Part shown: in pieces, positions 8,147 to 13,955 of the stretch
Layout of the letters: each line of letters starts with the position of its first letter
Numbering within the stretch: position 1 is the first letter of the stretch
Position numbers and translations under genes: made by a program
From: JBDKJS01 sp039806065
GTDB taxonomy: Bacteria > Bacteroidota > Bacteroidia > AKYH767-A > 2013-40CM-41-45
Reading direction: 5' to 3'
Length of the DNA: 13,955 nt
Assembly: GCA_039806065.1 (NCBI GenBank)
Contig: JBDKJS010000123.1
Span: 1 to 13,955, forward strand
The notes under the pieces: model-generated
What the model saw: the letters and a program-made list of their open reading frames with translations, nothing else
Told to the model about the DNA's origin: nothing
The model's database searches: none

Positions 8147-8425
8147 TTAGATAACTGCAAATATATCTGACTCTCTCATAATCAGGTAATCTTTACCTTC
8201 TACAGAGATTTCAGTTCCTGCATATTTACCATACAATACTGAATCGCCAACCTTTACGGTGAGAGGTTCGTCTTTTTTACCACCACCTACGGCTACTACT
8301 TTGCCTCTTTGTGGTTTTTCTTTTGCTGTGTCTGGAATAATGATTCCGCTTGCTGTTTTTTCTTCAGCTGCCGCCACTTCAATGATCACGCGGTCGGCTA
8401 GAGGTTTTAAGCTAATTTTACTCAT
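8147..8425 (-). CDS. groES: Co-chaperonin GroES (10 kDa)
   Basis: A complete 92-residue GroES, the heptameric lid of the GroEL cage. The N-terminus ISLKPLADRVIIE is the family signature. The mobile loop that docks on GroEL spans about 18-33 with the hydrophobic contact residues Ile28-Ile30. GKVVAVGGGK (41-50) and SVLYGKYAGTEI (62-73) are conserved core strands. It is the first gene of the groES-groEL unit. A terminator behind secG separates it from the upstream genes, so its promoter must lie in the 149 bases before the ATG, where inverted repeats are seen but no CIRCE element. Confidence 0.98.
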   Translation of the reverse strand: MSKISLKPLADRVIIEVAAAEEKTASGIIIPDTAKEKPQRGKVVAVGGGKKDEPLTVKVGDSVLYGKYAGTEISVEGKDYLIMRESDIFAVI

Positions 8426-8512
8426 AATAGTATATGTTAAATTGTTAAGGATTATTTATTGGATGTCTGTCATATTCTATGCCAAAGCAGTCTGAAGTAT
8501 AATAGCTGTCAT

Positions 8513-8542
8513 TTTTGCCCCATGTTGCGGGCAAAATTGCCC
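8513..8542. repeat. Overlapping inverted repeats in the groES leader/promoter region
   Basis: TTTTGCCC (8513-8520) and GGGCAAAA (8529-8536) form an 8-base inverted repeat around an 8-base spacer. A third arm, TTGCCC (8537-8542), pairs with GGGCAA (8529-8534) to form a second, compact palindrome. The arms lie 88-117 bases before the groES ATG. The block could be an operator for a dimeric regulator or an RNA hairpin in the leader. It is not a CIRCE element. The repeat is seen directly; the function is inferred. Confidence 0.5.
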
Positions 8543-8574
8543 TTCTACAGTTTACTTTTGGCAGTACTACTGAC

Positions 8575-8600
8575 AAAAAAACCCTTGCTTAGCAAGGGCC
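8575..8600 (-). terminator. Intrinsic terminator of secG
   Basis: On the minus strand, seven bases after the secG stop, CCCTTGC (8592-8598) pairs perfectly with GCAAGGG (8582-8588) across a 3-base loop, followed by seven T residues. This is a textbook Rho-independent terminator, which ends the miaB-to-secG transcript. Confidence 0.9.
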
Positions 8601-8606
8601 TTTGAT

Positions 8607-8957
8607 TTATTTTGCTGGTGTGGGCTGTGCTGCCGGTTGTAGCGGCTGTGCTCCCGTAGCTGCTGGTGGCGTTTTTGCTGGTATGCCTTTATCCACTTGT
8701 TCTTGTAGTTGTGTGCCTATGGCTGCCTCATTGGTATCCGGCAGTGAAAAGCTTGCCATTAAGCAAAGTGCCACTAAAGCTATTGCTAATCCCCAAGTAA
8801 GTTTTTCGATAAAATCAGTAGTTCGTTGCACACCCATTATTTGGTTAGATCCAGTAAATCCGGAACTTAGACCTCCGCCTTTAGAATTTTGAACTAATAC
8901 AACTAGCGTTAATAAAACTGCTACTGCTATGATGATGATGGTGAGTACTAAATACAT
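8607..8957 (-). CDS. secG: Preprotein translocase subunit SecG
   Basis: SecG is the small, non-essential inner-membrane subunit of the SecYEG channel. This 116-residue protein has two membrane segments (about 2-22 and 54-71) joined by the conserved loop VQNSKGGGLSSGF (22-34), the most diagnostic SecG motif. After the second segment comes a 45-residue tail rich in Ala, Pro and Gln with no recognisable domain. The ATG shares its A with the TAA stop of the upstream gene (TAATG), so translation is probably coupled to it. It is the last gene before a strong terminator. The assignment is secure; the tail is likely disordered. Confidence 0.94.
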   Translation of the reverse strand: MYLVLTIIIIAVAVLLTLVVLVQNSKGGGLSSGFTGSNQIMGVQRTTDFIEKLTWGLAIALVALCLMASFSLPDTNEAAIGTQLQEQVDKGIPAKTPPAATGAQPLQPAAQPTPAK

Positions 8958-10273
8958 TATTTTGAACTATTTAATATTTGATCTATCGAATTAATTTGGG
9001 CGGCAAAGAAAGTCTTTTTTTCGGGATAAAACAATATTAATTTTTCATACATCATTCGTGCTTTTAAATGAAATCCTTGAGTTAGCATAATTCCAGCAAG
9101 TGTTTCACTTACAGGCATTTCAGCTTCGTCTAAGCTGCGCTTGGCTTGTATTGTTGGGCTAAAAAAAGTAGTTTTAACTGGCGATATACGAGGCTCATCT
9201 ATAATGAATTTATCAATCAACTTTCGACTTTCCTCATTAGCTGCTACAGGTGCAATGGGTAATTCATATGGCTTCGCTATAGAAGGGTTTACCAAGGCCG
9301 TTTCATCATCTGCTTTCACCTCATCGAATTTTCCATAACCTAAAAGAGAATACTGCCTTAACCAATAACTGAAATCGTGGGCTGTGGAGGATGGCGCTGA
9401 TGAAGGTAAAATATTTTGTGCTTCCGGTATAGCAGGCAATTGCTCTAATGATTTTAAAAGCTCATCTTCTAAGGCATGGATATAACTTGATTGTTCCACC
9501 GCATCCAACATAGCATCTGGCAGGGCTATACCTCCTTCAGCTCTTCTACTAAAAGTTTCTTCTTGATTTGCCGGCACTTCAACTGGCTCTACCACGGTTG
9601 AATCACCATCAGAGCCCGGAATGCCAACTTCAATGGAGCTATCAACTACTGAAACGAAATCGGCAACAAGGTTGTTATTTTCGACATTAACAACCTGGTC
9701 AGCATTTATATTATTTTCTAAATATATGGCATCACTCAAGTCAGTATTCACGGGCAAAGGTGGACTATCTACAGGAGGGTGCCCTTCCCTGGTTGGAATG
9801 GACAAAGGGATAACCGACTCCTCTACAGAGTTTATTTGGTTGGTTTTATCGGCAAATATTTCAGCTAGCCTTTTTTGCAAAACTGATTGTGGGTCGTTCG
9901 GCACTGCTGCAGGCTCTATTGCTGCTGTAGGCTGTATAGGTTCTACCAATGTGGTGATGGCAATGGGAGGCATTTGTTGATCGGTAGTGACTACCCTACC
10001 CCTATCATGATTTGATTCAACAGGGGTAACTGCAAACAATGTTTTAGGTTGAAGCAGTGCAAACAAGGCTTTCCTATCAGGCATGCTAATAGCATGCTGA
10101 TTAATGGTTTTAGCAGTGTAAATACTTCCTGAATGATGCAGCGCCTTGATGAGCAACATTTTTGCACTACTAAAATAGGGATAGCTTTTAACCAACTCTT
10201 GAAGAGCAGGAATATCAGATGCAGTGGGTGAAGCCGCTTCGCTGATCAACATATTGAGTCTCGATAATTCCAT
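8957..10273 (-). CDS. TPR-like protein of unknown function between lptE and secG
   Basis: A 438-residue protein that I can place by position but not by function. The N-terminal 75 residues are helical, with a pattern like a tetratricopeptide pair (DIPALQELVKSYPYFSSAKM). A long middle part, roughly 80-330, is rich in Pro, Val, Glu, Asn and Ser and looks disordered. The last 50 residues again form a TPR-like hairpin (TLAGIMLTQGFHLKARMMYE, then FYPEKKTFFAAQINSI). There is no signal peptide or membrane segment, so it is probably cytoplasmic. An in-frame TTG lies three codons upstream at 10282, but the ATG at 10273 fits better, two bases after the lptE stop. Its own stop overlaps the secG start. 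The tight packing suggests a role in envelope assembly, which is inference only. Confidence 0.8.
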   Translation of the reverse strand: MELSRLNMLISEAASPTASDIPALQELVKSYPYFSSAKMLLIKALHHSGSIYTAKTINQHAISMPDRKALFALLQPKTLFAVTPVESNHDRGRVVTTDQQMPPIAITTLVEPIQPTAAIEPAAVPNDPQSVLQKRLAEIFADKTNQINSVEESVIPLSIPTREGHPPVDSPPLPVNTDLSDAIYLENNINADQVVNVENNNLVADFVSVVDSSIEVGIPGSDGDSTVVEPVEVPANQEETFSRRAEGGIALPDAMLDAVEQSSYIHALEDELLKSLEQLPAIPEAQNILPSSAPSSTAHDFSYWLRQYSLLGYGKFDEVKADDETALVNPSIAKPYELPIAPVAANEESRKLIDKFIIDEPRISPVKTTFFSPTIQAKRSLDEAEMPVSETLAGIMLTQGFHLKARMMYEKLILFYPEKKTFFAAQINSIDQILNSSK

Positions 10274-10275
10274 AC

Positions 10276-10785
10276 CTACCAATTTACTACTGATTTATTA
10301 AATATATCGTCAACTAATTGTGTGTTTATTTCAGTAATCAAGGCTTGCTCTACTTGTGTTAAATTTTTGCTTGCTGGGAAATCTGCAAAACGAGAGAATG
10401 AGGTTTCAAAATTTTGCTTTTCATCTTTTACATTGGTAAATTTTACATTTACCGAAATGGTTAATCTGTTTTGCGCTGCCGCTTCATTCGATTGAATAGA
10501 AAGTGGCTGCGTGCTATAATTGGTAATGCTTCCTTCAAAATTAAAATCGCCATTGCTAGCTACTTGTTGTAGTTTGGTTTGTAATAAAAATTTATCGCGC
10601 AAGGCTTCTGAAAATTTTTGTCCGAGGTTGGGTGGGCCCAGCGCTATTGTTTTAGTAAAATACTTTACACATACCGTTTTCACCTCAGGGCTCACAGATC
10701 CTCCGGTGAAAGAATAGTTGACGCGGCAAGCAGTCCCTATTGAAATAAAAATACCTATTAATATTACTTGAAAAGTATTTTGCAT
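10276..10785 (-). CDS. lptE: LptE-family LPS-assembly lipoprotein
   Basis: LptE is an outer-membrane lipoprotein that plugs and stabilises the LptD translocon for lipopolysaccharide export. This 169-residue protein has an N-terminal hydrophobic signal (about 5-19) ending in IGTAC, with Cys20 as the lipidation site. Immediately after, CRVNYSFTGGSVSPEVKTV resembles the start of mature LptE in Bacteroidota, which is short and begins with a Y-S-F-x-G type strand. The rest alternates beta strands with a helix (LGQKFSEALRDKFLLQTKL) as in the LptE fold. Primary conservation is low in this family, so the call leans on the start of the mature protein, length and context. It lies between the sigma-54 activator and the TPR-like gene, in a co-directional run. 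Confidence 0.85.
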   Translation of the reverse strand: MQNTFQVILIGIFISIGTACRVNYSFTGGSVSPEVKTVCVKYFTKTIALGPPNLGQKFSEALRDKFLLQTKLQQVASNGDFNFEGSITNYSTQPLSIQSNEAAAQNRLTISVNVKFTNVKDEKQNFETSFSRFADFPASKNLTQVEQALITEINTQLVDDIFNKSVVNW

Positions 10786-10835
10786 TGATGCAACAAAAAT
10801 AATGAAATAACTGCACTATCAAAGTCAACACCTAA

Positions 10836-12068
10836 CTATCTGATGTCATACTCGTTCATCTTGCGGTATAAAGTACGCTCACTTATTCCCAATTCTTTTG
10901 CAGCCAATTTTCTTCTTCCTTTATATTTCACCAAAGCCTTCTTAATAAATTCTTTTTCCTTTTCTTCCAACGAAAAGGTTTCTTCCACCTCTTCATGAGT
11001 TTGAATGGGCGAAATATTTACAACGGATTGATTTTGATCTGGCAGGGTAATGGCATTATCCACTGAATGGATTGGCTTGTGCGAAGCATCATTGCCAAGT
11101 ACAGATGCAGCACGATCAAACCAAGCAGGATCAACCTCTTTTTGTTGCATTATTTCGTTGACGATATGTTTCATATCATTCATATCTTTTTTCAATTCAA
11201 AAAGTACTTTATAGAGAAGGTCGCGCTCGGTAAATTCAGATCCTTGTTTTTGATCACTGGTTAAAAGCGCAGGCAATGTTTGCTGAGGCGATGAAGGAAG
11301 ATAGCGCAATAAAGTTTCGGCATTGATATCTCTGTTTTTTTCTAGAATGGAAATTTGCTCCGTCAAATTTTTTAATTGCCTGATATTTCCCGGCCACCTG
11401 TACTCAGTAAGCACTACTCTGGCATCGGGATATAAGTTTACCACTGGAACTCGGTATTTGTCAGAAAAATCGCTAGCAAATTTTCTGAACAACAAATAAA
11501 TGTCTTCCTTTCGATCGCGCAAGGGTGGTATTCTTATTGGCACCGTATTTAGTCGATAGTACAAATCTTCTCGAAATTTTCCTTGTTCTATGGCTTTAAG
11601 CATATCCACATTGGTAGCTGCTACTACTCGCACATTGGTTTTTTGAACCTTGCTGCTTCCTACCTTAATAAACTCTCCTGTTTCTAAAACTCTCAGTAAC
11701 CGCACTTGGGTGTTCAATGGCAGATCGCCAACTTCATCGAGAAAAATGGTGCCACCATTCACCACTTCAAAATATCCTTTACGGGCTTCTGTTGCTCCAG
11801 TAAAGGAGCCTTTTTCATGGCCAAACAATTCAGAATCAATGGTTCCTTCGGGTATAGCACCACAATTGACTGCTATGTATGGGCCGTGTTTTCTTGGACT
11901 TAATTGATGGATAATTTGTGGAAAGACTTCCTTTCCTACTCCACTCTCGCCAGATATGAGCACACTAATCTCTGTAGGTGCTACCTGCCTGGCCACATTT
12001 ATGGCGTGCTCAAGCACTGGCGAGGCGCCTATGATCCCAAACCTTGATTTTATATCGCTTACATTCAT
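10836..12068 (-). CDS. Sigma-54-dependent activator (AAA+ and Fis-type HTH), no sensor domain
   Basis: A bacterial enhancer-binding protein that would use ATP to remodel RpoN (sigma-54) promoter complexes. The AAA+ domain fills residues 10-245. Walker A is GESGVGKE (40-47), the sigma-54-contacting loop is GSFTGA (87-92, with Ser for the usual Ala), Walker B is TIFLDE (107-112) and the sensor II region is WPGNIRQLKN (225-234). A linker of about 120 residues follows, with a helical stretch near 283-310. The C-terminal Fis-type helix-turn-helix spans 366-408, ending ELGISERTLYRKMNEYDI. At 410 residues it lacks the N-terminal receiver, GAF or PAS domain found in many relatives, so it may be controlled by abundance or partner proteins. 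It starts 20 bases after miaB and is followed by lptE in the same direction. Its target genes cannot be read from this window. Confidence 0.93.
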   Translation of the reverse strand: MNVSDIKSRFGIIGASPVLEHAINVARQVAPTEISVLISGESGVGKEVFPQIIHQLSPRKHGPYIAVNCGAIPEGTIDSELFGHEKGSFTGATEARKGYFEVVNGGTIFLDEVGDLPLNTQVRLLRVLETGEFIKVGSSKVQKTNVRVVAATNVDMLKAIEQGKFREDLYYRLNTVPIRIPPLRDRKEDIYLLFRKFASDFSDKYRVPVVNLYPDARVVLTEYRWPGNIRQLKNLTEQISILEKNRDINAETLLRYLPSSPQQTLPALLTSDQKQGSEFTERDLLYKVLFELKKDMNDMKHIVNEIMQQKEVDPAWFDRAASVLGNDASHKPIHSVDNAITLPDQNQSVVNISPIQTHEEVEETFSLEEKEKEFIKKALVKYKGRRKLAAKELGISERTLYRKMNEYDIR

Positions 12069-12088
12069 TGTAATTTTACATTATTGCA

Positions 12089-13564
12089 TTATGATACAAC
12101 TTCTCCAAATAAGGTGGCACTGGTACAATCTGTTATACGGATAATAGCATAGTCGCCAGGCTTTTTTACAGGATGTTCAAAAATGATTACCTTATTTTGA
12201 GAATTGCGACCCTTGAGTTTAGCAGCATCTTTCTTTGAATAACCATCGATCAATACCTTATACTCTTTACCAATATCTTTTAAATTACTGGCATGCGACA
12301 TGCGCTGCTTCACAGCCACTATTTCTGTTAACCGGCTCGACTTAATTTCACCACTTACATCATCTGGCATTTTTTTGGCGGCTGCAGTACCTGGCCTTTC
12401 ACTGTATTTGTACATGTAAGCAAAATCATAACCGACTATTTCTATCATGGAAATAGTATCTAGGTGTTCCGCTTCAGTTTCACCACTAAACCCTGCTATG
12501 ATGTCAGTGGTTATACCACAATCAGGCATCAATGTTTTAATATTTTCAACCCAATTTAAATATTGCTCTCGGGTATATCCTCTATTCATGCGTTCAAGCA
12601 TAGTGGTACTTCCACTTTGCACAGGCAAATGAATCGATTTGCAAATGTTTTCATATTTAGCCATTACTTGAATAACGGCAGTTGTAATATCTCTCGGATT
12701 GCTAGTGCTAAATCTGATCCTTAATTCGGGATTAACCAGGGCACATGCTTCTAATAAATCGGCAAAGGTTTTAAATTTAATTTGCTCATCGGGGGGTAAT
12801 AAATGCGCTAAGGCTGCATTGGCCATTCCTTCCGGAAGGTCCTTTTTCTGACCTCCACCACTCCATAAATAGCTATCTACATTCTGTCCCAACAGAGTAA
12901 TTTCCTTATAACCTTCATCAGCCAACTGTTGCACCTCTCGAAGAATGCTATCAAAATCGCGACTGCGCTCCCTGCCTCTAGTGAAGGGAACTACACAAAA
13001 CGAGCACATATTGTCACAGCCACGCATGATACTTACGAAGGCACTTATCCCATTGGTTGCAAGACGCACAGGGTTAATATCGGCATAGGTTTCCTCACGC
13101 GACAACAATACATTAATGGCCTTCTGTCCTGCTTCTGCAGACTTAATTAACTTTGGTAAATCACGGTAAGCATCAGGCCCTGCTACAATATCTACTAGCT
13201 TTTCTTGTTCAAGTACTTTGGTTTTTAATCGCTCGGCCATACAGCCCAACAGCCCGATTACAAGCGATGGATTCTTACGCTTTTGCTGTTTAAAATCTTT
13301 CAGCCTTGCCCAAATCCTATTTTCAGCATTGTCGCGAATGGCACAAGTATTTAACAAAATTACTTCTGCCTCTTTAATATTATCAGTGGTAGCAAAACCT
13401 TCTGACTGCAATAGAGAGGCTATCACTTCGCTATCACTAAAATTCATAGCACATCCATAACTTTCAAGGTAAAGCTTTTTGCCCCCACTGGGTTGTGTCG
13501 CTTTTACTAGCGTAGCGGTGCCTTGCATCGACTCATCGTGTAATTCGGTACTTTCTTTTAACAT
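12089..13564 (-). CDS. miaB: tRNA-2-methylthio-N6-dimethylallyladenosine synthase MiaB
   Basis: MiaB is a radical-SAM methylthiotransferase that adds the methylthio group to i6A37 of tRNAs reading UNN codons. The 491-residue protein has the N-terminal UPF0004 domain with three cluster ligands, Cys38 (ESYGCAMNFSDSE), Cys74 (NTCAIRDNAENR) and Cys108 (LLGCMAE). The radical-SAM motif is RGCDNMCSFCVVPFTRGRE, with Cys183, Cys187 and Cys190. A TRAM domain, the RNA-binding module, covers about the last 65 residues. An insertion of about 30 residues near 235-265 (WSGGGQKKDLPEGMANAAL) looks lineage specific. The ATG at 13564 gives a 30-residue tail before the first conserved strand. Met13, an ATG at 13528, is an alternative start because a promoter element lies only four bases ahead of the first ATG. 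It heads the run that ends with secG. Confidence 0.97.
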   Translation of the reverse strand: MLKESTELHDESMQGTATLVKATQPSGGKKLYLESYGCAMNFSDSEVIASLLQSEGFATTDNIKEAEVILLNTCAIRDNAENRIWARLKDFKQQKRKNPSLVIGLLGCMAERLKTKVLEQEKLVDIVAGPDAYRDLPKLIKSAEAGQKAINVLLSREETYADINPVRLATNGISAFVSIMRGCDNMCSFCVVPFTRGRERSRDFDSILREVQQLADEGYKEITLLGQNVDSYLWSGGGQKKDLPEGMANAALAHLLPPDEQIKFKTFADLLEACALVNPELRIRFSTSNPRDITTAVIQVMAKYENICKSIHLPVQSGSTTMLERMNRGYTREQYLNWVENIKTLMPDCGITTDIIAGFSGETEAEHLDTISMIEIVGYDFAYMYKYSERPGTAAAKKMPDDVSGEIKSSRLTEIVAVKQRMSHASNLKDIGKEYKVLIDGYSKKDAAKLKGRNSQNKVIIFEHPVKKPGDYAIIRITDCTSATLFGEVVS

Positions 13565-13568
13565 CTGG

Positions 13569-13599
13569 CAAAGGTAGGTTAAACTATGAATTATGCCAA
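13569..13599 (-). promoter_or_regulatory. Predicted promoter of the miaB-to-secG run
   Basis: On the minus strand, TTG (13597-13599) is followed after 20 bases by TACCTTTG (13569-13576), an exact TAnnTTTG with near-ideal spacing for a Bacteroidota promoter. It is the best-formed promoter in the window. The -7 box ends four bases before the called miaB ATG, which implies either a leaderless message or a start further inside the gene. Confidence 0.6.
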
Positions 13600-13782
13600 G
13601 TTGTCAGCATCGTTTGCGCCTATTATTTCCAGGGTATTCAAAGAAATTGCTGCAAAAAAAGTGCACTCTTAGGCCAAAAACAGCTCAATCCTTTCGAAAT
13701 ATTTACTTACCTTGCTCAAAGAATTTTATTTTTCATTTAGGATTTGTTTTCAATTGATATTCATTCTTTTACTTTTATACAG

Positions 13783-13955
13783 ATGATGAAGCCTTTCGTC
13801 CTTTTTGCCTTAGTGTCAATGATTTTAAGCACGGCTTGTACCAATGACAATCTCGAAGACCTAACCAACCGCAACAGCTGCGACTCGACCAATGTTTCCT
13901 TTGCCACCACTGTGGTTCCCTTGATCAATACGCACTGCGGCAGTAGTAGCAACTC
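13783..13955 (+). CDS. Putative lipoprotein, N-terminal fragment (3' end outside window)
   Basis: Only the first 57 codons are visible. The N-terminus is a basic-hydrophobic signal (MMKPFVLFALVSMILS) ending in LSTAC, a lipobox with Cys19 as the predicted lipidation site, so the mature protein should be anchored to an envelope membrane. It continues CTNDNLEDLTNRNSCDSTNVSF-type sequence and then VVPLINTHCGSSSN. The C-D-S-T-N-V-x-F and V-V-P-L-I-x-x-x-C pattern resembles the start of Bacteroidota cytochrome-c-like or PSCyt-type lipoproteins, where a heme motif C-x-x-C-H follows. The window ends before that could be seen, so this is a guess. It is divergent from miaB across 218 bases. Two adjacent ATGs (13783 and 13786) are possible starts. 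A weak TACTTTTA lies at 13770-13777. Confidence 0.6.
   Translation, partial: MMKPFVLFALVSMILSTACTNDNLEDLTNRNSCDSTNVSFATTVVPLINTHCGSSSN

Noticed and set aside
8426..8574. Possible CIRCE (HrcA) operator ahead of groES
   Set aside because: No TTAGCACTC-N9-GAGTGCTAA or a close variant is present; the inverted repeats there have a different sequence.
10786..10835. TGACTTTG upstream of lptE as a separate promoter
   Set aside because: It misses one key base of TAnnTTTG and no -33 TTG is placed correctly; the gap is only 50 bases within a co-directional run.
12105..12125. TGGCAC resembling a sigma-54 -24 element
   Set aside because: It lies within the 3' end of miaB on the wrong strand for the activator gene and has no TTGC at the required spacing.
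13761..13952. Minus-strand open frame at the right edge
   Set aside because: It is opposite the plus-strand lipoprotein, which has a convincing signal peptide and lipobox; the minus frame has neither motif nor promoter.

Overview
The window looks like ordinary core chromosome from a Bacteroidota bacterium, probably near Chitinophagales or Sphingobacteriales. Three things point there. AT-rich intergenic gaps carry TAnnTTTG-type -7 elements, the hallmark of the Bacteroidota housekeeping sigma factor. GroEL ends in GGM repeats and the small-form PurL is the stand-alone type. The run miaB - sigma-54 activator - lptE - TPR-like protein - secG - groES - groEL is, from memory, a familiar gene order in that phylum. 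No phage, insertion sequence, CRISPR array, rRNA or tRNA was seen, and no gap exceeds 300 bases.

Left part: a truncated purL (minus strand, running off the left edge) is divergent from a plus-strand pair, a polytopic membrane protein of unknown function overlapping a NUDIX hydrolase by 29 bases. A minus-strand DUF58 gene ends 6 bases from the NUDIX gene, tail to tail. Upstream of it lie trxA with a clear intrinsic terminator, then rimM and a DCC/DUF393-family protein whose ends overlap.

Right part, all minus strand: miaB has a well-formed promoter abutting its start and leads into a sigma-54 activator without a sensor domain, lptE, a TPR-like protein and secG, which ends at a strong terminator. 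groES-groEL follows as a separate unit with its own leader, containing an inverted repeat, and its own terminator. The far right edge holds the first 57 codons of a plus-strand lipoprotein divergent from miaB.

Functionally the genes cover purine synthesis (PurL), tRNA modification (MiaB), ribosome maturation (RimM), thiol redox (TrxA, DCC protein), envelope biogenesis (LptE, SecG) and protein folding (GroESL). I did not find a convincing new biological system. The items most worth a second look are the promoter that touches the miaB start codon, the inverted repeats ahead of groES, the unassigned TPR-like protein coupled to secG, and the membrane protein/NUDIX pair.
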